From contig CBFGZI010000022.1 in assembly GCA_965653225.1 (NCBI GenBank), positions 1-40,539 of the forward strand: a DNA stretch of 40,539 bases. The letters are read 5' to 3'. A program made the translations under genes and the position numbers. This DNA comes from JALZDI01 sp965653225 (GTDB lineage: Bacteria; Actinomycetota; Actinomycetes; Propionibacteriales; Nocardioidaceae). Within the stretch, counting starts at the first letter, position 1. Every line of letters starts with the position of its first letter. Shown here one piece after another: positions 32,052-40,535 of the stretch. The notes below the pieces were generated by a model. That model ran no database searches and was not told where the DNA came from. It worked only from the letters and a program-made list of their open reading frames with translations.

Positions 32052-33239
32052 TCAGGTCGCGAGGAAGACCGTGTGCGGCGGCGGGAAGCCGTTGAAGTGC
32101 GACGCGTAGCTGAGCGTGTAGGCGCCGGCCGACGCGACGAACAGCCGGTCACCCTCGGCCATGGTCACCGGCAGCGCGGCGCCGTAGAACATGGTGTCGG
32201 CGCTGTCGCAGGTGGGCCCGGTGACGGTGTAGTACGTCTGCGAGACCACGCCGTGGTCGGAGCGGGAGCTCCACAGCGGGAACCGCCACTGGCTGACGGT
32301 CTGCTGCGTCTCCATCAGGCCGTTGTAGGCGCCCACGTCGACGTACAGCCACTCCTCTCCCGCCCGCTCCTCACGTCCGAGCACGGTGGTCACCATGACC
32401 GCGCTCTCCGCGACCATGTGACGGCCTGGCTCGGCGGCGATGAGCGCCGGCTCGTAGGGCAGGAGGTCGTCGAGGGCGCGGTTGACCACGCTGCCGATCT
32501 GTCCGATGGACGGCACCGGGTCGTCGTACTGCGCGGGGAAGCCGCCGCCGAGGTTGAGCATCGAGATCTCGATGCCGTCCGAGCGCAGCTGCCGCATCAA
32601 TCGCGCCATCGACGCGATCGCCTGCACCCACGCGGAGGTCGCCACACACTGCGAGCCGACGTGAAAGGTAAGCCCGTACGGCTGCAGCCCGAGGTTCCCG
32701 GCTTGCTGCATGAGCGCGCGGGCGTGGTGTGACTCGGCGCCGAACTTGCGCGAGAGCGGGAACACGCTGCCGCTGTCGTCGACCCGCACGCGTACGTAGA
32801 CGGCGGCGCCGGGTGCGTGCCGGGCGATCTTGTCCAGCTCACCCTCGGAGTCCACGGCGAAGCGCCACACACCGGCCGCGGCCGCCCCCGCGACGTGGGC
32901 CGGGGGTTTCACAGTGTTGCTGTAGAGCACGTCCGCCGGCGGCACACCGATCTCCTGAAGCTGGCGAAGCTCGCCGAGCGAGGCGACCTCGAAGCCGGCG
33001 CCCTGCGCCACCACGGTCTTCAGCACCTCCGGCGCGGAGTTGCACTTGACGGCGTAGAACGGCTGCACCCGCGGCAGCGCCGCGGTGAACCGGGTGAAGC
33101 GTCGGGCCAGCAGGGACAGGTCGCCGGCCAGGAACGGGGTGGGCGCGTCGATCTCGGACAGCAGCGTCGGGTGCAGGCTCTCCGGCCACTGCCGCGGCAG
33201 CTCGACGTACGGTCCGAGCTCGGCCATCGACGCGCTCAT
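32052..33239 (-). CDS. Ornithine/lysine-type PLP-dependent decarboxylase (group IV fold III)
   Basis: Product of 395 aa from the ATG at 33239 with GGAGG six bases upstream. Family motifs: PLP lysine in FYAVKCNS (about residue 65), LTFHVGSQC, LNLGGGFP (PLP phosphate loop), AAEPGRHMV, and GPTCDSADT with the conserved active-site cysteine, followed by YNGLMETQQ upstream and a C-terminal YTLSYASHFNGFPPP. This is the eukaryotic-like ODC class that decarboxylates ornithine, lysine or related diamino acids. Substrate cannot be told from sequence alone. Confidence 0.88.
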   Translation of the reverse strand: MSASMAELGPYVELPRQWPESLHPTLLSEIDAPTPFLAGDLSLLARRFTRFTAALPRVQPFYAVKCNSAPEVLKTVVAQGAGFEVASLGELRQLQEIGVPPADVLYSNTVKPPAHVAGAAAAGVWRFAVDSEGELDKIARHAPGAAVYVRVRVDDSGSVFPLSRKFGAESHHARALMQQAGNLGLQPYGLTFHVGSQCVATSAWVQAIASMARLMRQLRSDGIEISMLNLGGGFPAQYDDPVPSIGQIGSVVNRALDDLLPYEPALIAAEPGRHMVAESAVMVTTVLGREERAGEEWLYVDVGAYNGLMETQQTVSQWRFPLWSSRSDHGVVSQTYYTVTGPTCDSADTMFYGAALPVTMAEGDRLFVASAGAYTLSYASHFNGFPPPHTVFLAT

Positions 33240-33371
33240 AGTCACCCTCCTCGGTCGGAGGCGGGCGGAAGTGCCCCCGTAGCAGGGGTGATCGGCAGGG
33301 CCCGCGGGACGTGAAGGAATTCGGGTTGTCCGATTTGGTCAGGTTCGGCGACGGCTGCCGATAGACAGCCC

Positions 33372-36113
33372 ATGAGGTCCATGCGAAGGCTCGTCGGCGC
33401 GCCCGGAGTAGCGGTCGGCTCCGTGCTCGCGGCCACCCTCGTCTGGGTGGTCATCCTGCTGCTGCTCGGCGGAAAGCCGGAGGCGCAGCACTTCTCCAAC
33501 ATCGGGCTGGCGCTGGCCGCGATGGGGGCCGGATGGGCCGCGCTTCGCCGGGCGCGTCGCCACAGTGGGCCGATCCGAGGCTTCTGGAGGCTGCTGAGCG
33601 GCGCCCTGCTGTCCTGGTCGGCCGGGCAGGCGGTCTGGACGTGGTACGAGTCGGTGCTCGGTGTGGACGTGCCGTTCCCGTCGCTCGCTGACGTCGGCTA
33701 CCTCGGTCTGCCGCCGCTGGCCGCCGCCGCACTGCTGTCGCTGCCGCTGGCAGCTCCGACACTGGCCGGGCAGGTGCGCACCATCCTCGACGGGCTGATG
33801 GTGGCCAGCTCGCTGCTGCTGTGCAGCTGGATCATGGTGCTTGGCCCGGTGTTCCGTGCCGGCAGCGACAGCCTGCTGACCGAGGTCATCTCGCTCGCGT
33901 ACCCCCTCACCGACCTCGTGGTCATCACCATCGTCGTCTACACCTGGCTGCGCGCCAGGCAGCAGCACCGCCGCCTGCAGCTGTCGCTGCCGCTGGTGGG
34001 CGTCGGCCTGCTCGCCTTCGCCGTCGCCGACTCCGGCTTCGTCTACCTGACCACCACGGGCGGCTACAGCTCGGGCAGCTTCATCGACATCGGGTGGTTC
34101 CTCGGGTTCATCCTGATGTGGGTGGCGGCCCTGCGGCCCGCCGAGCAGGAGGGTGTCACCGACAGCGCAGACGTCGTGGCCAGACCGCTGGGCAACCTCC
34201 TGCCGTACGCCGCCGTCATCGCGGCGCTCCTGACCTCGGCGATCGAGGTGATTCGCACCGGTCACGCCGACGTCTTCATCTCCTGGATCCGGACGCTGAT
34301 CATGGCGCTGCTGGTCGTCCGCCAGATCCTCACGCTGCTGGAGAACCACTCGCTCACCCGGAACCTCGAGCAGCGCGTCGAGGATCGGACGGCCGAGCTG
34401 CGCGCAAGCCAGCAGCGCTTCCGGGCGCTGGTGCAGCACAGCTCCGACGTGGTCACCGTCGTCGACCGCGTCGGGAACGTGTCGTACCAGAGCGCGTCCA
34501 GCCAGCGAGTCCTCGGCTACGACCCCGACGACCTGGTGGGCCGGTCCCTGTGCGAGCTGATGAACCGTCAGGACGCGCGGGCGTTCCTCGAGGCGCTCGA
34601 CCAGGCGGCGTCGGAGAGCCTTCGCATCCACACGGTCCACACCACCTGGCTGCACGCCACCGGCCGCGAGTGCCGCGTGGAGGTGACGATCACCAACCTG
34701 CTCGACAACCCCGACGTGGGCGGGCTGGTCCTCAACTCGCGCGACGTGACCGACCGGGTGGTGCTCGAGCACCAGCTCACCACGCAGGCGTTCACCGACT
34801 CGCTCACGGGGCTGCCCAACCGCGCCCTCTTCAAGGACCGGCTGCAGCACTCGCTCAGCCGCCGCAGCACTGCCGACGTGTCCGTCGCGGTGCTCTTCCT
34901 GGACCTTGACGGGTTCAAGGCGGTCAACGACACGCTCGGCCACAGCGCCGGTGACGAGCTGCTCGTCATGGTCTCCAACCGGCTGCGCGTCGTCGTCCGC
35001 CCCAGCGACACGGTTGCGCGCTTCGGCGGTGACGAGTTCGCGGTGCTGGTCGAGGACCTTCCCGACAGCGAGTACGAGACCGAGCTGGCTCAGCGCATCA
35101 ACGAAACCATGCGCGAGCCGTTCGAGCTCGACGGCGAGCATGTTCATGTCGCGGCGAGCGTGGGCATCGCAAGGGTTGACGTGAACTCCGGCAACGCCGA
35201 GCAGCTGCTGCGCAACGCCGACCTGGCGATGTACCAGGCCAAGTCCGTGGGTGCCGGCGGCTACGCCGTCTACCACGCAGGTCTGCACGAGGGCCTGGTC
35301 GAGCGCGTGCGACTCGAGGCCGACCTGCGCAAGGCGCTCGACGCCGAGCAGTTCGTCGTGCACTACCAGCCGATGATGTCCATGCGCACCGGCCAGATCA
35401 CCGGTGTCGAGGCGTTGCTGCGCTGGCAGCACCCGGAGCGGGGGATCGTCCCGCCGACCGAGTTCATCCCGATGGCGGAGTCGACCGGCCTGATCCGGCC
35501 GCTCGGCCTGTGGGTGCTGCGCGAGGCGTGCCTGCAGACCATGCGCTGGCACGACACGATGCCGGATATGGCGCCGCTGAAGGTGAGCGTGAACGTGTCC
35601 GCGCGCCAGCTGCACCAGGAGGATCTCGCCGACCACGTCGAGGAGATGCTGCTCGAGACCGGCCTCCCGGCTGAGCGCCTGACCCTGGAGATGACCGAGA
35701 GCGTCCTCATCGACAACCGCGAGGAGACCTTGGCCACGCTCAGCAGGCTGCGCGACCTGGGCGTGCGTTTGGCCATCGACGACTTCGGTACCGGCTACTC
35801 CTCGCTCAGCTACCTGCACCAGTTCCCTGTCGACGTGCTCAAGATCGACCGCAGCTTCGTCGAGCGCCTGTCCAACGGCGGCGACGCCGCGCTGGTCAGC
35901 ACCATCTTGCGGCTCGGCCAGACGATGAAGCTGGAGACCGTCGCCGAGGGCATCGAGAGCCCGCAGGAGATGCTGATGCTGCGCCGCCAGGGCTGCACCA
36001 CCGGCCAGGGCTTCCACTTCTCGCCGCCGGTGGCCGCGGGAGACATCGAGGACCTGCTCGTCGAGCAGAACCGCATCCTGCTCAGCACCGCGGACGAGCA
36101 GGAACCGGCCTGA
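33372..36113 (+). CDS. Membrane PAS-GGDEF-EAL cyclic-di-GMP protein
   Basis: Product of 913 aa; ATG at 33381 (after GAGG) is an alternative start. Eight or so hydrophobic segments (15-325) precede a short coiled linker, a PAS domain (about 345-465), GGDEF (470-635) and EAL (645-900). GGDEF is intact (RFGGDEF, 550-556) with an inhibitory I-site R543-x-x-D546 five residues before it. EAL is intact (Glu680-Ala-Leu-Leu-Arg) with DDFGTGYSS (803-811). Both cyclase and phosphodiesterase activity are thus possible. The input of the membrane part is unknown. It faces away from the decarboxylase operon. Confidence 0.92.
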   Translation: MRSMRRLVGAPGVAVGSVLAATLVWVVILLLLGGKPEAQHFSNIGLALAAMGAGWAALRRARRHSGPIRGFWRLLSGALLSWSAGQAVWTWYESVLGVDVPFPSLADVGYLGLPPLAAAALLSLPLAAPTLAGQVRTILDGLMVASSLLLCSWIMVLGPVFRAGSDSLLTEVISLAYPLTDLVVITIVVYTWLRARQQHRRLQLSLPLVGVGLLAFAVADSGFVYLTTTGGYSSGSFIDIGWFLGFILMWVAALRPAEQEGVTDSADVVARPLGNLLPYAAVIAALLTSAIEVIRTGHADVFISWIRTLIMALLVVRQILTLLENHSLTRNLEQRVEDRTAELRASQQRFRALVQHSSDVVTVVDRVGNVSYQSASSQRVLGYDPDDLVGRSLCELMNRQDARAFLEALDQAASESLRIHTVHTTWLHATGRECRVEVTITNLLDNPDVGGLVLNSRDVTDRVVLEHQLTTQAFTDSLTGLPNRALFKDRLQHSLSRRSTADVSVAVLFLDLDGFKAVNDTLGHSAGDELLVMVSNRLRVVVRPSDTVARFGGDEFAVLVEDLPDSEYETELAQRINETMREPFELDGEHVHVAASVGIARVDVNSGNAEQLLRNADLAMYQAKSVGAGGYAVYHAGLHEGLVERVRLEADLRKALDAEQFVVHYQPMMSMRTGQITGVEALLRWQHPERGIVPPTEFIPMAESTGLIRPLGLWVLREACLQTMRWHDTMPDMAPLKVSVNVSARQLHQEDLADHVEEMLLETGLPAERLTLEMTESVLIDNREETLATLSRLRDLGVRLAIDDFGTGYSSLSYLHQFPVDVLKIDRSFVERLSNGGDAALVSTILRLGQTMKLETVAEGIESPQEMLMLRRQGCTTGQGFHFSPPVAAGDIEDLLVEQNRILLSTADEQEPA

Positions 36114-36120
36114 GGCCGGT
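36104..36120. terminator. Hairpin with the stop codon as loop
   Basis: ACCGGCC (36104-36110) and GGCCGGT (36114-36120) form a 7-bp stem whose 3-base loop is the TGA stop of the GGDEF-EAL gene. It lies between convergent genes (next stop at 36148). Confidence 0.55.
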
Positions 36121-36147
36121 GTGACGCCGACGTCGCTCGACGTGCCC

Positions 36148-37140
36148 TCAGATGTCTACGGTGCGTAGGCCGTTCTCGTCGTACCGGCCGCCGGCGGCGA
36201 CACCGTACGGCGACACCTCGTCGATCACGGCGAGGTCCTTGTCGGTGAGCGTGACATCGCTGGCACCGACGTTCTCCTCCAGGTAGCGGCGCCGCTTGGT
36301 GCCGGGGATCGCCACGATGTCATCGCTCTGCGCCAGCACCCAGGCGATCGCGAGCTGGCCGGTCGTGACGCCCTTCTCCCGCGCCAGCTCGGTCACCCTG
36401 TCGACGACCTGCAGGTTGCGGTCGAAGTTGTCACCGGAGAAGCGCGGCGACGAGCGACGCCAGTCGTCCTCGGGGAGGTCGTCGATACTGCGGATCGCCC
36501 CGGTGAGGAACCCGCGGCTGATCGGCGAGTACGCGACGAACCCGATACCGAGCTCGCGCACCGTGTCGAGTACGCCGTTCTCCTCGACGTCGCGGGAGAA
36601 CAGCGAGTACTCCGTCTGCACTGCCGACAGCGGAGCGGTCGCGTGTGCCTTGCGGATCGTCTCCGGCGCCGCCTCGGAGATGCCGAGGTAGCGCACCTTG
36701 CCCGCGTCGACCAGCTCACCGAGGGCGCCGAACGTCTCCTCGACGGGCACCCCGGGGTCCACACGGTGCTGGTAGTAGAGGTCGATGTGGTCGACGCCCA
36801 GGCGGCGCAAGGAGCCCTCGACGGCCTTGCGCAGGTACTCGGGGCGACCGTTCACGCGGCCGGCGAGCTGTCCATGGTCGTCGACCTCGTTGCCGAACTT
36901 GGTGGCGAGGACGACGTCGTCGCGACGTCCCGCGATCGCCCGTCCGACGAGCTCCTCGTTGGTCCACGGACCGTACATGTCGGCGGTGTCGAGATGGGTG
37001 ACACCGAGGTCGAGAGCACGGTGGATGGTCGCCGTCGACTCGTTGTCGTCGCCGCCGGTGTAGGCGAACGACATGCCCATGCACCCGAGCCCCTGCTCGG
37101 GCACGACGAGTCCTTGGCTTCCCAGGTTGCGCTGCTGCAT
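36148..37140 (-). CDS. Aldo/keto reductase
   Basis: Product of 330 aa from the ATG at 37140 (AAGGA upstream). AKR tetrad residues are visible: Asp in HLDTADMYG (about 55), Tyr60 in MYGPWTNEE, Lys in VLATKFG and His in DLYYQHRVDP. It also has LGIGFVAYSPISRGFLTG and IPGTKRRRYLEEN near the C-terminus. It is closest to the YakC/AKR13-like, auxin-induced-type reductases (NADPH-dependent). No pathway is indicated by its neighbours. Confidence 0.92.
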   Translation of the reverse strand: MQQRNLGSQGLVVPEQGLGCMGMSFAYTGGDDNESTATIHRALDLGVTHLDTADMYGPWTNEELVGRAIAGRRDDVVLATKFGNEVDDHGQLAGRVNGRPEYLRKAVEGSLRRLGVDHIDLYYQHRVDPGVPVEETFGALGELVDAGKVRYLGISEAAPETIRKAHATAPLSAVQTEYSLFSRDVEENGVLDTVRELGIGFVAYSPISRGFLTGAIRSIDDLPEDDWRRSSPRFSGDNFDRNLQVVDRVTELAREKGVTTGQLAIAWVLAQSDDIVAIPGTKRRRYLEENVGASDVTLTDKDLAVIDEVSPYGVAAGGRYDENGLRTVDI

Positions 37141-37253
37141 GGAGTCCTTCCTCGGCGGAGGGCCATTTGGCGCCGGCGCCGTTGAGTGGTTGCATCGTGC
37201 ACCAGAACTCCTGCCCATGATGCTGCATCGCCCAAGCTGTCGAGGAGGTCCCG

Positions 37254-38129
37254 ATGTCCGACCAGGACAAGCCCCGCGTCGCCGTGCTCGGTACAGGCAC
37301 GATGGGTGCGGGCATGTGCCGCAACATCGCCGCCGCCGGTCTGCCGTTGACCGTGTGGAACCGAAGCCGGGACCGCGCGGAGGCCGTCGCGGGTGACGGG
37401 ATCCATGTCGCGGACAGTCCCGCGGACGCGGTCTCCGGCGCCGATGTCGTCGTCACGATGCTGTTCGACACCGACTCGGTCGTCGACGTGATGAGCCAGG
37501 CCCGGGAGTCGTTGGCTGCCGGGACGGTGTGGCTGCAGACAAGCACGGTGGGTGTCTCCGGCTGCGACCGGCTGGCGGCACTCGCCGACGAGCTCGGGCT
37601 CGTCCTTGTCGACGCACCGGTGCTGGGCACCAAGCAGCCCGCCGAGAAGGGTGCGCTGGTGATACTCGCGTCTGGTCCGGATGACGCCCGCGACCGGTGC
37701 GCGCCGGTGCTCGACGCGGTCGGCTCACGCACCATGTGGCTCGGCGGTGCGGGCGCGGGCTCGCGGCTGAAGATGGCGGTCAACAACTGGGTGCTGACTG
37801 TTGTCGAGGGGGTCGCCGAGTCGCTGTCCCTGGCGCGCGAGCTCGGCCTCGACCCGGCGCTGTTCCTCGAGGCGGTGGCCGGCGGCCCGCTCGACGCGCC
37901 GTACGTCCAGATGAAGGGGAAGGCGATGCTGGACGGTGAGTTCTCGGCGGCGTTCGGACTCGACGGCGCGGTGAAGGACATGGGCCTCGTCGCAGAGGCG
38001 GCCAAGCAGGCCGGGCTCGACACGACCGTCCAGGAGGCCGTGCTTGCACACCTGGCGCGCGCCGCGGATTCAGGACACGGTGACAAAGACATGTCGGCCA
38101 CCTACCTCGAGCACCGACCGAAGCAGTGA
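37254..38129 (+). CDS. NAD(P)-dependent beta-hydroxyacid dehydrogenase (HIBADH/6PGDH-like)
   Basis: Product of 291 aa with GAGGAGG before the ATG. Rossmann motif VLGTGTMGAGM (11-21), the substrate-binding segment DAPVLGTKQPAEKGAL (about 118-133), and catalytic Lys in GSRLKMAVNN (about residue 172) are present. The family oxidises 3-hydroxyisobutyrate, tartronate semialdehyde and related acids or reduces succinic semialdehyde/glyoxylate. It is followed 35 bases later by a MetE-like gene, probably in one operon. Confidence 0.92.
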   Translation: MSDQDKPRVAVLGTGTMGAGMCRNIAAAGLPLTVWNRSRDRAEAVAGDGIHVADSPADAVSGADVVVTMLFDTDSVVDVMSQARESLAAGTVWLQTSTVGVSGCDRLAALADELGLVLVDAPVLGTKQPAEKGALVILASGPDDARDRCAPVLDAVGSRTMWLGGAGAGSRLKMAVNNWVLTVVEGVAESLSLARELGLDPALFLEAVAGGPLDAPYVQMKGKAMLDGEFSAAFGLDGAVKDMGLVAEAAKQAGLDTTVQEAVLAHLARAADSGHGDKDMSATYLEHRPKQ

Positions 38130-38164
38130 GCCATGAGTGACACGACTATGGTCCGGGAGACGCG

Positions 38165-39283
38165 ATGACCCACCGTGACACCCCACCCTTCCGCGCCGAC
38201 CACGTCGGCAGCCTGCTGCGGCCCCAGCGGCTGACGGCCGCGAGGGACGCGCACCGCGCCGGTGAGATGGACGCCGACCGGCTGCGCGAGATCGAGGACG
38301 AGTGCATCCGCGACGTGGTGCGGATGCAGGAGGACGTGGGCCTGCAGACCGCCACCGATGGGGAGTTCCGGCGGACCGCCTGGCACATGGACTTCATCTA
38401 CCAGCTCGGCGGTATCAGTCCGACCGACGAGAAGATCAAGGTCCATTTCTACAACGACAAGGGCGAGCTCGACTTCGAGTCCGCGGCTCTCAAGGTGCAC
38501 GACCGGGTGCGTCTCGACCAGCCGATCTTCGCCGACGCGTTCACGTTCGTGCGTGACACCGCGACCCGCGCCACGCCGAAGCTGACGATGCCGTCGCCGA
38601 GCATGGTGCACTACCGCGGCGGACCCGCTGCGCTCGATCCCGAGGTCTACCCCGACGAGGAGATGTTCTGGGAGGACCTCACCGGGGCGTACGCCGAGCA
38701 GCTCCGCCGGATGGGTGAGCTCGGCTGCACCTACCTGCAGCTCGACGACACCAGCCTTGCCTACCTCAACGACCCGCGTCAGCGCGCGATGGTCGCCGAG
38801 CGCGGTGGTGACGCCGAGCACCAGCACGAGCAGTACATCCGCAACATCAACAAGGTCCTGGCGGCCCGTCCCGACGGCATGTCGATCACCACGCACATGT
38901 GCCGCGGCAACTTCCGCTCGTCGTGGGCCGCCGAGGGCGGCTACGACTTCGTCGCCGAGGCGCTGTTCAGCGAGCTCGACGTCGACGGCTTCTTCCTCGA
39001 GTACGACGACGAGCGGTCCGGAGGGTTCGAGCCGTTGCGGTTCGTGCCCGAGGGCAAGAACGTCGTACTCGGCCTCGTGACCACCAAGAGCGGGAAGCTC
39101 GAGGACAAGGACACCCTCAAGCGGCGCATCGAGGAGGCCAGCCGGCACGTGCCGCTCGAGCAGCTGTGTCTCTCGCCACAGTGCGGCTTCTCGTCCACGG
39201 TGGAGGGCAACGTGCTCGACTACGAGCAGCAGGTCGGCAAGCTCGAGCTGATCGTGCAGACCGCGCAGGAGGTATGGGGCTAG
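38165..39283 (+). CDS. MetE C-terminal-domain-like (cobalamin-independent) methyltransferase
   Basis: Product of 372 aa from ATG with GGGAGA upstream. The start ADHVGSLLRP and TDGEFRRTAWHMDF match the MetE catalytic half. Zinc ligands are visible as His/Cys in THMCRGNF (about 238-245), Glu in FFLEYDDE (about 277-283) and Cys in LSPQCGFSS (about 334-342). The N-terminal MetE half, needed for full methionine synthase, is missing, so it belongs to the short YxjG/MesX-type group. It may make methionine or transfer a methyl group in catabolism; this is not settled by sequence. Confidence 0.88.
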   Translation: MTHRDTPPFRADHVGSLLRPQRLTAARDAHRAGEMDADRLREIEDECIRDVVRMQEDVGLQTATDGEFRRTAWHMDFIYQLGGISPTDEKIKVHFYNDKGELDFESAALKVHDRVRLDQPIFADAFTFVRDTATRATPKLTMPSPSMVHYRGGPAALDPEVYPDEEMFWEDLTGAYAEQLRRMGELGCTYLQLDDTSLAYLNDPRQRAMVAERGGDAEHQHEQYIRNINKVLAARPDGMSITTHMCRGNFRSSWAAEGGYDFVAEALFSELDVDGFFLEYDDERSGGFEPLRFVPEGKNVVLGLVTTKSGKLEDKDTLKRRIEEASRHVPLEQLCLSPQCGFSSTVEGNVLDYEQQVGKLELIVQTAQEVWG

Positions 39284-39331
39284 CAGCTCCCGAGTTGCAC
39301 GCCGGCGGCGCCGCCGGTGAGGGTTTCGGGT

Positions 39332-40420
39332 ATGCCCGTCGCCGCTCCGTCCGTCCCGGACCTGCGTACCCGCGCGCTCGCGCCGCTGCGCAGCCCCGCG
39401 ACCCAGACCGACCTGCTGCAGATCGTCAAGGCCGTGGTGGCCGCTGTCGTGGCCTGGGTGCTCGCGGTCCAGTACTTCGGCCTGCAGCAGCCCTTCCTGG
39501 CGCCGTGGTCGGCGTTGCTCACGGTGCACGCGACCGTGTACAGGACGTTCTGGCGCGGTGCCCAGGCCGTGCTGGCTACCGCGCTGGGCATCGGTCTGTC
39601 GTTCGCAGTGGCCGAGATCGTCGGGCTGGGTGCGGTGTCGCTGGGGCTGGCGCTGCTGGCCGGCCTGCTGCTCGCCCGGGCGGGTGTGCTGCGCGACGAG
39701 GGTGTGACGGTCGCCACCACGGCGCTGTTCGTGCTGACCACCGGTTATGAGCAGCAGCAGACCATGCTGCTCGACCGCTTCCTCGACACCGCGATCGGCG
39801 TGGCCGTCGGCATCGTGGCCAATCTGGTGATCGTGCCGCCGCTGAATGACCGCAGCGCCCAGCAGCAGATCGACCGGATCAACGAGAAGCTCGGGTTCCT
39901 GATGAGCGAGATGGCCACCCAGATGCGGTCCAGATGGTCGGAGGAGCGCTCGCAGTCGTGGATCGAGCAGACCCGCGACATGGACGACGACCTCGACCAT
40001 GCCTGGCATCTGGTCCGGCACGCGCACGAGAGCGGCTGGTGGAACCCGCGTCGCCGGCTGGCCGGTCGTGCGCTTGCACCCACGCAGTACGAGGAGGTGT
40101 TGCACCGCCTCGAGGAGGGCGTGGCGCAGACCCGTGCGATGGCGCGTACCATCCACGAGTCCACCCGCTCCGCCCACGCGTGGGACGCGCGCTTCCGCGA
40201 CCCGTGGCTGGACATACTCGAGGAGACCGGACGACGCGTCAGCGACGTCGCCGCCGACGTCGCGCCGCTGCACGGTCGGCTCGACGACCTGACCCGTGAG
40301 CTGTCCGGTGAGGACCTGCCGGGTCTGCTCTGGCCGGTCTACGGCGCGCTGATCTCGAACCTGCTCAACGTCGTCGACATCGTCGACGACGTCGCCACCT
40401 CGCGGCCCGTGCGCACCTAG
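39332..40420 (+). CDS. FUSC/aromatic acid exporter-like membrane protein (half-size)
   Basis: Product of 362 aa from ATG at 39332. About six hydrophobic segments lie between residues 25 and 170 (starting LLQIVKAVVAAVVAWVLAVQ), followed by a charged helical cytoplasmic part (180-362). This is the layout of FUSC/ArAE-family proteins, but half the usual size: one membrane-plus-soluble unit. The family includes AaeB and FusC exporters of aromatic or organic acids. Export of hydroxybenzoate-type acids would fit the pca cluster 9 kb away, but that is inference. Confidence 0.85.
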   Translation: MPVAAPSVPDLRTRALAPLRSPATQTDLLQIVKAVVAAVVAWVLAVQYFGLQQPFLAPWSALLTVHATVYRTFWRGAQAVLATALGIGLSFAVAEIVGLGAVSLGLALLAGLLLARAGVLRDEGVTVATTALFVLTTGYEQQQTMLLDRFLDTAIGVAVGIVANLVIVPPLNDRSAQQQIDRINEKLGFLMSEMATQMRSRWSEERSQSWIEQTRDMDDDLDHAWHLVRHAHESGWWNPRRRLAGRALAPTQYEEVLHRLEEGVAQTRAMARTIHESTRSAHAWDARFRDPWLDILEETGRRVSDVAADVAPLHGRLDDLTRELSGEDLPGLLWPVYGALISNLLNVVDIVDDVATSRPVRT

Positions 40421-40446
40421 GGCAGCCGCACCGTCGGCGAGCTGCC
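40421..40446 (+). terminator. Hairpin after the FUSC gene
   Basis: GGCAGC (40421-40426) pairs with GCTGCC (40441-40446), directly after the TAG stop. Inside, GCCG/CGGC can pair as an alternative. A modest terminator; there is no T-tract. Confidence 0.5.
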
Positions 40447-40465
40447 GCATGCCCTGAACCGAGAG

Positions 40466-40535
40466 GGTAAAATCTTCAGATCCCTTGTGGATAAGGGGTT
40501 CTGGGCGTCCATTCGCGGGCTGCGATGTCGGTGGT
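40466..40535 (+). repeat. Right copy of the inverted repeated control region
   Basis: GGTAAA (40466-40471), a 25-base block identical in inverse to 104-128 (here 40476-40500, containing CCTTGTGGATAAGG) and ATGTCGGTGGT (40525-40535) are in the same order and nearly the same spacing as the left copy. By analogy with the left edge, a related gene should start a few tens of bases beyond the right edge on the plus strand. Confidence 0.8.

Noticed and set aside
33246..33371. Possible c-di-GMP riboswitch in front of the GGDEF-EAL gene
   Set aside because: The stem-loops seen (CCCC/GGGG and GGCTG/CAGCC) do not include the conserved GEMM residues; probably ordinary leader structure.
33339..36017. 892-codon open frame antisense to the GGDEF-EAL gene
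   Set aside because: The plus strand carries intact GGDEF and EAL motifs; the antisense frame is His/Gln/Arg-rich without domains.
38102..40450. 782-codon minus-strand open frame over the MetE-like and FUSC genes
   Set aside because: The plus-strand genes have starts, ribosome sites and recognisable families; the antisense frame is low-complexity.
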